Positions 1 through 9,267 of a stretch of 18,677 bases of DNA are shown in pieces. Within the stretch, counting starts at the first letter, position 1; every line of letters begins with the position of its first letter. The notes under the pieces are model-generated. The model had not been told where the DNA came from and did not search any database. It saw nothing but the letters and a program-made list of their open reading frames with translations. This DNA is from Streptomyces sp. NRRL S-455 (lineage in GTDB: Bacteria > Actinomycetota > Actinomycetes > Streptomycetales > Streptomycetaceae): positions 1 through 18,677 of the forward strand of contig NZ_JOCT01000049.1 in NCBI RefSeq assembly GCF_000717875.1. The letters are read 5' to 3'. Position numbers and translations under genes: made by a program.

Positions 1-1347
<1,347 letters not shown>

Positions 1348-1380
1348 GGCCGGAATCGGCCTGTTGAGGCCAGATCGGCG

Positions 1381-1458
1381 GGGTGGGCGGCAAACCCCCG
1401 TGGCGGGGCGTTTCTCCTGCCCCGCCCGGGGCACGCATCAGTAACACCCCGCCCACCC
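1381..1458 (+). repeat. Nested inverted repeats in treS-mak spacer
   Basis: The 191-bp gap between treS and mak holds two nested perfect inverted repeats. The outer one has 10-bp arms, GGGTGGGCGG (1381-1390) and CCGCCCACCC (1449-1458). The inner one has 8-bp arms, GGCGGGGC (1402-1409) and GCCCCGCC (1419-1426), with a 9-nt loop. There is no T-tract, so this could be an attenuator, a partial terminator or an mRNA-processing structure tuning mak relative to treS. It could also be chance pairing in GC-rich DNA. Confidence 0.4.
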
Positions 1459-1538
1459 GCGTGAGCCGGAGGGGCGCCGCCGGGGGCTGCCGAAGCCACC
1501 CGGAGGCGCACCACATATGGGTGAAAGGACGCGACGCC

Positions 1539-2981
1539 ATGTCGGAAGCCGTCACACGCACCGTCACCACCCCGCCCGGCCTTCTTGCCTCCTTGGATCC
1601 ACTGCTGCGGGAGTGGCTGCCACGCCAGCGCTGGTTCGCCGGCAAGGGACGTCCGGTCACCGGGTTCACGCTGGTCGCCGCCACCGAGCTGCTCCCGAAC
1701 AGCGGCAAGCTCGGCCTGTACCACCTGCTGGTCCGCGCCCACCAGCCGCTCGTGCCGTCCCATGGGGCGCCCGACCACCCCGGCGACTGCTACCAGCTCC
1801 TGATAGGCGTGCGCGAGGCGCTGCCGCCTCGGCTCGCGCCCGCGCTGATCGGACACCTGCCGACGGGGTCCCTGGCCGGCCGGACCGCCTACGACGCCCT
1901 GCACGACCCACGGCCCGCCGAGCTGCTCCTGGAGGCCCTGCGCACCCAGGCCCGGATCGGCGGGCTCCGCTTCGAGCGGGACCAGCAGCAGGAGATCCGG
2001 TCCGGGCTGGTGCCGCGGGTGGTGACCGCGGAACAGTCCAACTCGTCGATCGTCTATGGAGATACGTTCATTCTGAAGCTGCTCCGCCGGATCGTGCCCG
2101 GCGTCAACCCCGACCTGGAGCTGCCTTTGGTACTGGCCCGCGAGGGCTGTCCCCGGGTGCCCGCGCCGACGGCCTGGATGGTCGCGGACGTCGACCCCGC
2201 GGCGGACCCGGTGATCTCGGCGGATCCGGGGGACCTCGGCGGCCAGCCGTACGTGCTGGGGGTGCTCCAGCCGTTCGTGCAGGGCGCCTCGGACGGCTGG
2301 GAGCTGGCGCTGCGGGAGCTCGCCAAGGGCGAGGACTTCGGCGCCGAGGCGCGGGCTCTCGGGCGGGCCACCGCCGAGGTGCACACCGCCCTTGCCCGGG
2401 CGTTGCCGACCGTCACACTCGGTCATGCGCAGCTCGAGCTGATGGTCGGCGGCATGATCGAGCGGCTGGAGGCGGCCGTCCATGCGGTGCCCGCGCTCAG
2501 GCCGTACGCCGGCGGCCTGAGGTCGGCGTTCACGGCGCTGGGCGACCTGGCGGCCGAGGGCCGCACCTGGACCGCGCAGCGCGTGCACGGCGACCTCCAC
2601 CTCGGTCAGTGCCTGCGCTCACCGGCCGGCGAGTGGTGGCTGATCGACTTCGAGGGCGAGCCGGCCCGGCCGCTGGCCGAGCGGCGCATGCCGCAGCCGG
2701 CGGTCCGGGATGTCGCCGGAATGCTGCGGTCCTTCGACTACGCGGCGCGCTCGGTCGATCCGCCCCAGCCGGACTGGGCCGAGACCTGCCGTTCCGCGTA
2801 CTGCTCCGGCTACGCGGAGGCCTCCGGCCGCGATCCGCGCACCGATCCGGTGCTGCTGCGCGCCTACGAGACGGACAAGGCGATCTATGAGGTGGTGTAC
2901 GAGGCCCGGCACCGCCCCGACTGGCTGCCGGTGCCCCTGGCCGCCATAGACCGGCTCGCCTCGTCCGGCCACCTGACCTGA
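1539..2981 (+). CDS. mak: Maltokinase (ATP:maltose 1-phosphotransferase)
   Basis: Phosphorylates maltose to maltose-1-phosphate, the donor used by GlgE for alpha-1,4-glucan synthesis. It is also called Pep2. From the ATG at 1539 it is 480 aa, close to the family norm. That start has an AAAGGA ribosome site about 8 nt upstream. The open frame extends to an ATG at 1383, but those extra 52 residues are low-complexity and unconserved-looking. The N-terminal cap has LREWLPRQRWFAGKGR (about 23-38). Further along are QSNSSIVYG (166-174) and FILK with the likely ATP-contacting K180. The kinase core has HGDLHLGQ with catalytic D352, and LIDFEGEP with metal-binding D370. The C-terminus is helical. In some actinobacteria this enzyme is fused to TreS; here the two genes are separate. 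glgB follows after 27 bp, suggesting one transcript. Confidence 0.95.
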   Translation: MSEAVTRTVTTPPGLLASLDPLLREWLPRQRWFAGKGRPVTGFTLVAATELLPNSGKLGLYHLLVRAHQPLVPSHGAPDHPGDCYQLLIGVREALPPRLAPALIGHLPTGSLAGRTAYDALHDPRPAELLLEALRTQARIGGLRFERDQQQEIRSGLVPRVVTAEQSNSSIVYGDTFILKLLRRIVPGVNPDLELPLVLAREGCPRVPAPTAWMVADVDPAADPVISADPGDLGGQPYVLGVLQPFVQGASDGWELALRELAKGEDFGAEARALGRATAEVHTALARALPTVTLGHAQLELMVGGMIERLEAAVHAVPALRPYAGGLRSAFTALGDLAAEGRTWTAQRVHGDLHLGQCLRSPAGEWWLIDFEGEPARPLAERRMPQPAVRDVAGMLRSFDYAARSVDPPQPDWAETCRSAYCSGYAEASGRDPRTDPVLLRAYETDKAIYEVVYEARHRPDWLPVPLAAIDRLASSGHLT

Positions 2982-3008
2982 CCCACCCTCGCCCTGGAGG
3001 CTCCGCCC

Positions 3009-5996
3009 GTGACCCCCCGCCCTGAGTCCAGCGGTTCGCGTCCCAAGGGGACGGCCGGGGAGAAGATCCCCGAGCAGCCCACGGCCGCCCAGCAGAAGAG
3101 CGCCGCGAAGAAGACGGCGGTGCCGAAACAGGCAGCGGCCAAGAAGGGGACGGCCCCCGCGAAGTCGGCTGCCGCGAAGAAGGCCGCCGCCAAGAAGACG
3201 TCCTCGGCGCAGTCGCCCGCGACGAAGGCCGCCGCGAAGAAGGCGACCTCGGCCGCGAAGAAGACGGCCGCGAAGAAGACGGCCGCGAAGACAGCCGCCG
3301 CCAAGAAGGCCGTTACGAAGAAGACGGCTCCCGCGACGGCGACCGCGGCGAAGTCGACGGCCGCCAAGAAGGCCGTCACGAAGAAGGCCGCGAAGAAGAC
3401 GGCTCCCCCGGCGGCGCCCGCGGCGAAGGCCACCGCCAAGAAGGTGGCGGCGACGAAGACAGCCGCCGAGAAGCCGACGGCAACGAAGGCGACCGCCAAG
3501 AAGGCGACCTCCGCGACGCCCACGAAAGCGGCGGCCAAGAAGGCCGCCGCCACGAAGGCCGCCGCTGCCAAGGCGACTGCCGCCAAGGCCACCGCCGCCA
3601 AGGCGGCAGCCGTGAGTCCCTCCGCGAAGAAGGCCACCACGAAGAAGGCGCCTGCCAAGAAGTCCACCGCCAGGAAGACCACCACCGGGCCGACCACCGC
3701 CGCCACGACCGCCACCGGCACATCCACCACCGGCACGGCCACCACCGGCTCAGCCACCGCTGCGAAGGCCGCCCCCGCACAGGTCGTGCCGCCGGAGATG
3801 GAGATCGCCGTCTCGCCCGCCGTCGACGCGGTGGACCGGGACCGGCTGCTCCACGGCACGCACCACGACCCGCACTCCGTACTCGGCGCCCACCCCGTGC
3901 CCGGCGGGGTCGCCTTCCGGGCGTTCCGGCCGTACGCGCGGTCCGTGACCGTCCTCTCCGGGGACGTGCGGGCGGAACTGCACGACGACGGGGAGGGGTT
4001 CTTCTCCGGGCTGCTGCCGCTGACGGAGGTGCCGGCGTACCGGCTGCTCGTGGAGTACGACGGGACGGTCCTGGAGACCGAGGACGCCTACCGCTTCCTG
4101 CCCACGCTGGGCGAGCTGGACCTGCACCTGCTCGGCGAGGGCCGGCACGAGGAGCTGTGGACGGCGCTGGGCGCGCACCCGACGACCCACCAGGGCGTGA
4201 CCGGCACGCGGTTCGCGGTGTGGGCGCCGAACGCGCGCGGCGTGCGCGTGGCCGGCACCTTCAACTTCTGGGACGGTACCGGCCACGCCATGCGGTCGCT
4301 GGGGTCGTCCGGGGTGTGGGAGCTGTTCCTGCCGGACATCGGCGAGGGCGAGCTGTACAAGTTCGAGATCACCCGCCCCGACGGTTCGAAGACGCTGCGC
4401 GCCGACCCGCTGGCCCGCCGCACCGAGGTGCCGCCGGCGACCTCGTCGGTCATCACGTCCTCGCGGTACGAGTGGGGCGACGCCGAGTGGCTGGCCCGGC
4501 GCGCCGAGGCCCCGGCGCACGAGTCGCCGTTCTCGGTGTACGAGATCCATCTGCCGTCCTGGCGACCTGGGCTGACATACCGTCAACTCGCCGAGCAGCT
4601 CCCCACGTACGTGAAGAACCTGGGCTTCACGCACGTCGAGCTGATGCCGGTCGCCGAGCACCCGTTCGGCGGCTCCTGGGGCTACCAGGTCACCGGCTTC
4701 TACGCGCCCACGGCCCGCCTCGGCACGCCCGACGACTTCCGGTACCTGGTCGACAAGCTGCACCAGGCCGGCATCGGTGTCCTGATGGACTGGGTTCCGG
4801 CGCACTTCCCGCGCGACGACTGGGCGCTCGCCGAGTTCGACGGCCGTCCGCTGTACGAGCACGAGGACCCGCTGCGGGCCGCGCACCCCGACTGGGGCAC
4901 GCTGGAGTTCGACTTCGGGCGCAACGAGGTGCGCAACTTCCTCGTGGCGAACGCGGTGTACTGGTGCGAGGAATTCCACATCGACGGGCTGCGCGTGGAC
5001 GCGGTGGCGTCCATGCTCTACCTCGACTACTCCCGCGAGCCGGGCCAGTGGACGCCCAACGAGCACGGCGGCCGGGAGAACCTGGACGCGGTGGCGTTCC
5101 TGCAGGAGATGAACGCGACGGTGTACCGCAGGGTGCCCGGCGTGGTCACGATCGCCGAGGAGTCGACCGCCTGGGACGGTGTCACCCGCGCCACCCACCA
5201 CAAGGGGCCGAGCGGCTTCGGCGGGCTCGGGTTCGGGCTGAAGTGGAACATGGGCTGGATGCACGACTCGCTGCAGTACATGAGCCACGAGCCGGTGCAC
5301 CGCAAGTACCACCACCACGAGATGACGTTCTCGATGGTGTACGCCTACAGCGAGAACTACGTGCTGCCGATCTCCCACGACGAGGTGGTGCACGGCAAGC
5401 GGTCCCTGGTGTCGAAGATGCCCGGCGACTGGTGGCAGCAGCGCGCCGGGCACCGGGCCTACCTCGGCTTCATGTGGGCCCACCCGGGCAAGCAGCTGCT
5501 GTTCATGGGGCAGGAGTTCGCGCAGGGCGCCGAGTGGTCCGAGGCGCACGGACCCGACTGGTGGCTGCTGGACCCGGGCTACGGCGCCGAGCCCGACCAC
5601 CGGGGCGTCCGTGACCTGGTCCGTGACCTCAACACCGTCTACCGCGCCACCCCTTCGCTGTGGCGCCTCGACACGGACCCGGCCGGTTTCGAATGGATCG
5701 TCGGGGACGCCGCCGACGACAACGTCCTCGCGTTCCTGCGGCTGGACCCGGAGGGCACCCCGCTGCTGGCGGTGTCGAACTTCGCGCCGGTCGTCCGCGA
5801 GGACTACCGGCTGGGCGTGCCCGAGGACGTCCCCGCCTGGCACGAGGCCGTCAACACCGACGCCGGCCGCTACGGCGGCAGCGACGTCACCAACCCCGAC
5901 CCGGTCAAACCCGAGGCCCAGCCCTGGCACGGCCGCCCGGCGAGCATTCGCCTGACCCTGCCCCCGCTGGCGACGGTGTGGCTGCGCCCGGCGTAG
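3009..5996 (+). CDS. glgB: 1,4-alpha-glucan branching enzyme with histone-H1-like N-terminal tail
   Basis: Makes alpha-1,6 branches in glycogen or GlgE-derived alpha-glucan. The GTG start at 3009 follows GGAGG (2996-3000) by 8 nt. The product is 995 aa, against about 730 for ordinary GlgB. The excess is residues 1-263: repeated AAKK/TAKK units to about 222, with very few acidic residues, then a Thr/Ala/Gly-rich linker. Canonical GlgB begins near M264. It has N1 and CBM48 modules (DPHSVLGAH, then [22 protein letters not shown]) and the GH13 barrel. Catalytic motifs are D594WVPAH599, nucleophile D664 in GLRVDAVAS, acid/base E717 in TIAEEST, and H790/D791 in [12 protein letters not shown]. The C-terminal beta domain ends in [11 protein letters not shown]. 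The tail resembles the C-terminal tails of streptomycete HupS and eukaryotic H1. Its function here is unknown; nucleic-acid or polyanion binding, or targeting, is inference. Confidence 0.95.
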   Translation: MTPRPESSGSRPKGTAGEKIPEQPTAAQQKSAAKKTAVPKQAAAKKGTAPAKSAAAKKAAAKKTSSAQSPATKAAAKKATSAAKKTAAKKTAAKTAAAKKAVTKKTAPATATAAKSTAAKKAVTKKAAKKTAPPAAPAAKATAKKVAATKTAAEKPTATKATAKKATSATPTKAAAKKAAATKAAAAKATAAKATAAKAAAVSPSAKKATTKKAPAKKSTARKTTTGPTTAATTATGTSTTGTATTGSATAAKAAPAQVVPPEMEIAVSPAVDAVDRDRLLHGTHHDPHSVLGAHPVPGGVAFRAFRPYARSVTVLSGDVRAELHDDGEGFFSGLLPLTEVPAYRLLVEYDGTVLETEDAYRFLPTLGELDLHLLGEGRHEELWTALGAHPTTHQGVTGTRFAVWAPNARGVRVAGTFNFWDGTGHAMRSLGSSGVWELFLPDIGEGELYKFEITRPDGSKTLRADPLARRTEVPPATSSVITSSRYEWGDAEWLARRAEAPAHESPFSVYEIHLPSWRPGLTYRQLAEQLPTYVKNLGFTHVELMPVAEHPFGGSWGYQVTGFYAPTARLGTPDDFRYLVDKLHQAGIGVLMDWVPAHFPRDDWALAEFDGRPLYEHEDPLRAAHPDWGTLEFDFGRNEVRNFLVANAVYWCEEFHIDGLRVDAVASMLYLDYSREPGQWTPNEHGGRENLDAVAFLQEMNATVYRRVPGVVTIAEESTAWDGVTRATHHKGPSGFGGLGFGLKWNMGWMHDSLQYMSHEPVHRKYHHHEMTFSMVYAYSENYVLPISHDEVVHGKRSLVSKMPGDWWQQRAGHRAYLGFMWAHPGKQLLFMGQEFAQGAEWSEAHGPDWWLLDPGYGAEPDHRGVRDLVRDLNTVYRATPSLWRLDTDPAGFEWIVGDAADDNVLAFLRLDPEGTPLLAVSNFAPVVREDYRLGVPEDVPAWHEAVNTDAGRYGGSDVTNPDPVKPEAQPWHGRPASIRLTLPPLATVWLRPA

Positions 5997-6011
5997 GCGG
6001 TAGGTGACACC

Positions 6012-6037
6012 CCGCGGGGCCCCGAAGGCCCCGGCGG
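6012..6037 (+). terminator. Hairpin downstream of glgB
   Basis: A GC-rich hairpin 15 nt after the glgB stop. Arms CCGCGGGGCC (6012-6021) and GGCCCCGGCGG (6027-6037) pair over 10 bp with one bulged G, around the loop CCGAA. There is no T-tract, as is usual for actinobacterial terminators. It probably ends glgB transcripts and may limit read-through into the antisense of helD. Confidence 0.55.
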
Positions 6038-6045
6038 TCTCATGA

Positions 6046-6092
6046 CGGTGGACGACGCCCTGTCCCGAAGGAGGTCTCGGGCGTCTCCACCG
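6046..6092. terminator. Bidirectional hairpin between convergent glgB and helD
   Basis: Arms CGGTGGA-C-GACGCCC (6046-6060) and GGGCGTCTCCACCG (6079-6092) pair over 14 bp with a single bulged C at 6053. An alternative inner stem CCCGA/TCGGG lies at 6064-6068 and 6077-6081. It sits 12 bp beyond the helD stop on the minus strand and 50 bp beyond the glgB stop on the plus strand. It therefore suits termination from both sides. There is no clear U-tract. Confidence 0.55.
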
Positions 6093-6103
6093 CCGTGCCG
6101 GGG

Positions 6104-8371
6104 CTACCCGAACGACTGCGACAGAGACTCGGGCAGCTCCCCGGTGTGCAGCACTCCGAGCCGCTGGGTGGCCCGGGTCAGCGCCACGTACAGGTCACTG
6201 GTGCCGTACCGGCCGGGCTCGACCACGAGGACGGAGTCGAACTCCAGGCCCTTGGCCTGCCGCGGATCGAGCAGGACGACCGTCCGGGTGAGGTCGGGTT
6301 CGGCGCCCGCCGTGACGCCGTCCAGCCGGGCGGCGATGCTCCGGTGGAGGTCGCGGGGCGCGATCACCGCGAGCCGCCCCTCGTCCGGGGTGAGCTCCTC
6401 GACCGCCTTGGCGACGGCGCCCGGCAGGTCGTCGGTGGCGCGGGCCCAGGGGCGTACGCCCGTGGAGCGGACCGAGCTCGGCGGTTCGAAGTCCGGGTGC
6501 TCGGCGCGGACCACGGCCGCCGCGACGTCCATGATCTCGGCCGGGGTGCGGTAGTTGACGCCCAGCCGGGTGTGCTCCCAGCGGTCCTCGACGAACGGGG
6601 CGAGGATGCCCGCCCAGGAGCCGACCCCGGCCGCCTCCGCGGTCTGCGCGGGGTCGCCGACCAGGGTCATCGAGCGGGTCGGGCTGCGCCGCATCAGCAG
6701 CCGCCAGGCCATCGGCGACAGCTCCTGCGCCTCGTCGACGATGATGTGGCCGAACGCCCAGGTCCGGTCGGCCGCGGCGCGCTCGGCGGCGCTGCGGTGG
6801 TCGTCCTCCTCGTGCCGCTCGGCGAACCGCTCGGCGTCGATGATGTCGTGCGCGGACAGCACCTCGGACCCCTCGGGGTCGTCCTCCTCCTTGTCCTCGA
6901 ACTCGTAGGTCCGGGACGCGTACGACACCTCCAGCACGCCCTGCGCGTAGGCGATCTGCTCCTCCCGCTCGCGCGCGGCGCGCTCCCGGGCCAGCCGGTC
7001 GTCCTCGCCGAGGAGTTCGGCGGCCTCGTCGAGCAGTGGCACGTCGGAGACCGTCCAGTGACGGGTCACCGGGCGGCGTACGGCGTCGGCGTCCTCGGCG
7101 GAGAGGAACTCCTCGGGGGCGGCGAGGAAGTCGGCGATAAGCCGCTGCGGGGTGAGCACCGGCCACAGCTGGTCGATCGCGGACCAGACGTCGGGGTTCT
7201 CGGCGAGGTCGTCGCGGATCTGGGTGATGTCGCTGGGGTCGAGCAGGCTGGACCCGTCGAAGGGGTCGGTGCCGATGCGCTCGGCGTACAGCTCGGTGAG
7301 CGTGTTGAGGATGTGGCCCTCGAAGTGCTCACGGGCCGCGTTGTGCGGCAGCTTCGTGGCTCGGGCGCGTTCGCGGGCGACGTTCACCAGACCGTCGTCG
7401 AGCATGAGGACCTCGCGGTCGTGCTCGATGGCGATCACCGGGTCGGGCAGCGCCTGCCGGCTGCGCACGACCTCGGCGAGGACGTCGGCCATGTCGGCGC
7501 GGCCCTTCACGGCGGCGGCCTCGGGTGTGTCGGACGCGGTCGCCTTCACCCCGGGGAACAGCTCGCCCACGGTCGCGAGGAGCACGCCCGTCTCGCCGAG
7601 GGAGGGCAGCACCTCGCCGATGTAGCCGAGGAACGCCGGGTTGGGCCCGACGATCAGCACCGCCCGCTTGACGAGCAGCTCGCGGTGCTCGTACAGCAGA
7701 TAGGCGGCGCGGTGCAGGGCGACGGCGGTCTTGCCGGTGCCGGGGCCGCCCTCCACCACCATGACGCCGCGGTGCGGGGCGCGGATGATGCGGTCCTGGT
7801 CGGCCTGGATGGTCTGCACGATGTCGCTCATCCGGCCGGTGCGGGCCGAGTTGAGCGCGGCGAGCAGCACGGCGTCGCCCGTCGGGTCCTCGTGGCCGGT
7901 GCGGGTCTCGTCGCCGAGGTCGAGGATCTCGTCGTGGAGGTGGGTGACCGTGCGGCCGTCGGTCGCGATGTGGCGCCGGCGCCTCAGCCCCATCGGGGTG
8001 TGGCCGGTGGCCAGGTAGAAGGGGCGGGCGACGTCGGCACGCCAGTCGATCAGGACGGGGGTGCGCTCGGCGTCGTCGGTGCGCAGCCCGATCCGGCCGA
8101 TGTGGTGGGTGGTGCCGGAGGTGAGGTCGATCCGGCCGAAGCACAGGGAGCCGTCCACCGCGTTCAGCGCGGCGAGCAGCCCGGAGCGCTCCGCCACGAG
8201 GATGTCCCGCTCGAGTCTGGCCTGCATGGGGGTGTTGCCCTGCGCGAGGGCGTCCGTGACGGAGGTCTCGGCGTCGCCGCGCAGCGCGTCCACGCGCGCG
8301 TACAACCCGTCGATGAATTCCTGTTCCTGACGCAATTCATCGTCCGGAAATTCGGTGTTTGACAATTCCAC
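6104..8371 (-). CDS. helD: HelD/HelR-type UvrD-like ATPase that binds RNA polymerase
   Basis: Superfamily 1 helicase-like ATPase of the HelD class, 755 aa. Characterised relatives insert into RNA polymerase channels, release stalled or nucleic-acid-bound enzyme, and in some actinobacteria protect it from rifamycins. The N-terminus (about 10-75) is a charged helical arm resembling the coiled coil that enters the secondary channel. Motifs visible are Walker A GGPGTGKT (208-215), Walker B IIVDEAQE (543-550), GDPAQT (572-577), NYRTP (606-610), QAKGLEFD (705-712) and LYVALTRATQRL (727-738). Residues 490-503 form an acidic stretch (FEDKEEDDPEGSE) in the region where actinobacterial HelD has its primary-channel loop; this equivalence is inferred. 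The start is GTG at 8371. There is a weak GGGCGGGA upstream and an in-frame TGA 8 codons earlier, so few alternatives exist. The stop is TAG. No rifamycin-associated element was found upstream. Confidence 0.92.
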   Translation of the reverse strand: MELSNTEFPDDELRQEQEFIDGLYARVDALRGDAETSVTDALAQGNTPMQARLERDILVAERSGLLAALNAVDGSLCFGRIDLTSGTTHHIGRIGLRTDDAERTPVLIDWRADVARPFYLATGHTPMGLRRRRHIATDGRTVTHLHDEILDLGDETRTGHEDPTGDAVLLAALNSARTGRMSDIVQTIQADQDRIIRAPHRGVMVVEGGPGTGKTAVALHRAAYLLYEHRELLVKRAVLIVGPNPAFLGYIGEVLPSLGETGVLLATVGELFPGVKATASDTPEAAAVKGRADMADVLAEVVRSRQALPDPVIAIEHDREVLMLDDGLVNVARERARATKLPHNAAREHFEGHILNTLTELYAERIGTDPFDGSSLLDPSDITQIRDDLAENPDVWSAIDQLWPVLTPQRLIADFLAAPEEFLSAEDADAVRRPVTRHWTVSDVPLLDEAAELLGEDDRLARERAAREREEQIAYAQGVLEVSYASRTYEFEDKEEDDPEGSEVLSAHDIIDAERFAERHEEDDHRSAAERAAADRTWAFGHIIVDEAQELSPMAWRLLMRRSPTRSMTLVGDPAQTAEAAGVGSWAGILAPFVEDRWEHTRLGVNYRTPAEIMDVAAAVVRAEHPDFEPPSSVRSTGVRPWARATDDLPGAVAKAVEELTPDEGRLAVIAPRDLHRSIAARLDGVTAGAEPDLTRTVVLLDPRQAKGLEFDSVLVVEPGRYGTSDLYVALTRATQRLGVLHTGELPESLSQSFG

Positions 8372-8388
8372 TCCCGCCCGGATATACT
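8359..8388 (+). promoter_or_regulatory. Near-consensus housekeeping promoter pointing away from helD
   Basis: TTGACA (8359-8364), an 18-nt spacer, then TATACT (8383-8388). This is an almost perfect primary-sigma promoter and is rare in such GC-rich DNA. It reads on the plus strand, with a predicted start near 8395. The -35 overlaps the first codons of helD, which is on the opposite strand. No plus-strand protein gene lies downstream, so it probably drives the small RNA at 8395-8491. Confidence 0.7.
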
Positions 8389-8394
8389 GTGCTC

Positions 8395-8491
8395 ACTGAA
8401 CTTCGCTGTGACCTCTTCGGACTTGAAGTCACGAATAGGCAAATATACGCAAGGAAATCCCCCGAGCGCAATTACCCGGGGGATTTCTCTT
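8395..8491 (+). ncRNA. Predicted small RNA between helD and thioredoxin gene
   Basis: Bounded by a near-consensus promoter (8359-8388) and a strong intrinsic terminator (8454-8487 followed by TCTTCTT), which gives about 100 nt. The 5' half can fold: GTGA (8408-8411) with TCAC (8429-8432), extended by CTTC (8415-8418) with GAAG (8425-8428). The middle stretch AATAGGCAAATATACGC is unusually AT-rich and would be single-stranded. No open frame with a plausible ribosome site closes inside it. It is antisense to any transcript entering helD from the upstream thioredoxin side. Start, end and expression are all predicted, and I cannot match it to a named RNA family. Confidence 0.5.
8454..8487. terminator. 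Strong intrinsic terminator (11-bp stem)
   Basis: Perfect 11-bp arms GAAATCCCCCG (8454-8464) and CGGGGGATTTC (8477-8487) enclose a 12-nt loop. On the plus strand a pyrimidine tract, TCTTCTT, follows, so it would end the predicted small RNA. On the minus strand it lies 17 nt after the thioredoxin stop and would end that transcript. It is the most classical terminator in the window. Confidence 0.8.
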
Positions 8492-8504
8492 CTTCAGGGC
8501 GGAA

Positions 8505-8822
8505 TCACAGCACGTCGGCGAGCTCCTCCAGCAGCCGCCGCTTGGCACGCGCCCCCACCATCGACTTCACGGGCTCACCGCCACGGAACACCATGAACGT
8601 CGGCATGGAGAGCACCTTGTAGGCGTTCGTTGTCAGCGGGTTGGTGTCCACGTCGAGCTGTACCACCTTCAGCCGCTCCCCCTCCTCGGTGGCCAGCGCG
8701 CTGAGCACCGGCCCCATCTGCCGGCACGGCGGGCACCAGGCGGCGGTGAACTCCACCAGCACCGGAAGGCCGGCGCCGATCACCTCCGCCTCGAAGTCCG
8801 CGTCCGTCACATCGATCACCAT
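8505..8822 (-). CDS. Thioredoxin
   Basis: A 105-aa cytoplasmic thiol-disulfide oxidoreductase with a single thioredoxin fold. The active site is WCPPC (C30, C33), with Pro-Pro instead of the more usual Gly-Pro between the cysteines. That change tends to alter redox potential. The cis-proline is in SMPTF (P74), and the central strand VLVEFTAAW precedes the active site. The ATG at 8822 is preferred over a TTG at 8843 because GGGAGG lies 6 nt upstream and the protein then begins at the normal thioredoxin N-terminus. The ATG overlaps the merR stop (ATGGTGA, 7 bp), so the two are translationally coupled. This suggests the MerR protein controls it, perhaps in response to redox or electrophile stress. 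A hairpin terminator follows the stop. Confidence 0.93.
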   Translation of the reverse strand: MVIDVTDADFEAEVIGAGLPVLVEFTAAWCPPCRQMGPVLSALATEEGERLKVVQLDVDTNPLTTNAYKVLSMPTFMVFRGGEPVKSMVGARAKRRLLEELADVL

Positions 8823-9229
8823 GTGCGCCCTCCCAGCTCGCAACGTGGCTCCGGACCCCCCGGAGCCTCCGCCTCGGCGGCCAGCTCGGCCCGCGCGAGC
8901 TGCCGCGCGACCGTCTCCCGCACGCCCGTCAACTGGCTGATCAGACCGTCGAGTTCAGCCAGTTTGCGCCGGTAGACCGCAAGCGACGCCGGGCAGGAGT
9001 CGCCCTCGGGATGGCCGGCCCGCAGACACTCCACGAAGGGCCGCGTCTCCTCCAGGTCGAACCCGAAGTCCTGCAGCGTCCGGATCTGCCGCAGCAGCCG
9101 CAGATCGCTCTCGTCGTAGCTCCGGTACCCGTTGCCTTCCCGCCGCGCGGGCAGCAACCCGCGCGACTCGTAGTACCGCAGCGTCCGTGTCGTGGTCCCG
9201 GCCCGCGCGGCCAGCTCGCCGATTCGCAT
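8816..9229 (-). CDS. MerR-family transcriptional regulator
   Basis: A 137-aa one-component regulator. The N-terminal winged helix-turn-helix (1-70) begins MRIGELAARAGTTTRTLRYYESRGLL, the MerR signature. A dimerisation coiled coil occupies about 83-115. Cysteines C68 and C79 flank the start of that helix (VECLRAGHPEGDSCPASL), where metal- or redox-sensing members place ligands. A third, C130, is near the C-terminus. The effector is not identifiable: the cysteines suit thiol or metal sensing, but the SoxR iron-sulfur Cys cluster is absent. The gene starts 7 nt after a -10 element with a 19-bp promoter spacer, so it is probably leaderless and self-regulated. Its 3' end overlaps the thioredoxin start. 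It lies 29 bp downstream of the Lrp gene, so read-through from there is possible. Confidence 0.92.
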   Translation of the reverse strand: MRIGELAARAGTTTRTLRYYESRGLLPARREGNGYRSYDESDLRLLRQIRTLQDFGFDLEETRPFVECLRAGHPEGDSCPASLAVYRRKLAELDGLISQLTGVRETVARQLARAELAAEAEAPGGPEPRCELGGRTW

Positions 9230-9236
9230 GCGATCG

Positions 9237-9267
9237 AACGTAATCCTTGACGCCCGCGTCAGGGCAA
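9237..9267 (-). promoter_or_regulatory. MerR-type promoter of merR-trx (19-bp spacer), leaderless start
   Basis: Read on the minus strand: -35 TTGCCC (9267-9262), a spacer of exactly 19 bp (9261-9243), -10 TACGTT (9242-9237), then 7 nt to the ATG at 9229. The overlong 19-bp spacer is the hallmark of promoters activated by MerR-type DNA distortion. The predicted transcript start coincides with the start codon, implying a leaderless mRNA. The -35 lies in the last codons of the Lrp gene. Confidence 0.65.
9245..9264. promoter_or_regulatory. Likely MerR operator dyad
   Basis: The imperfect palindrome CCTTGACGC-CC-GCGTCAGGG matches in 8 of 9 arm positions. It largely fills the 19-bp spacer of the merR promoter, the usual location for a MerR-family operator. 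It overlaps the Lrp stop codon. Confidence 0.6.

Noticed and set aside
1383..1538. 52-residue N-terminal extension of maltokinase
   Set aside because: The sequence is low-complexity and crosses the inverted repeats. The ATG at 1539 has a good ribosome site and gives the normal family length.
3100..3780. AAG-rich repetitive DNA considered as a CRISPR or minisatellite
   Set aside because: The repetition is codon-level Lys/Ala/Thr coding within one continuous frame, without conserved spacers or fixed repeat units.
3750..5930. 726-codon open frame on the minus strand opposite glgB
   Set aside because: It is a GC-rich shadow frame. The plus-strand glgB has full catalytic motifs, while the antisense product is Arg/Val/Gln-rich with no recognisable domain.
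6095..8362. 755-codon plus-strand open frame opposite helD
   Set aside because: It mirrors helD almost exactly in length and is low-complexity Gly/Val/Arg/Asp-rich. helD has all superfamily 1 motifs.
8359..8622. 87-codon plus-strand frame from the TTG inside the -35 element
   Set aside because: The TTG start lies within the promoter, upstream of any predicted transcript start. The frame runs through the terminator and antisense to thioredoxin.
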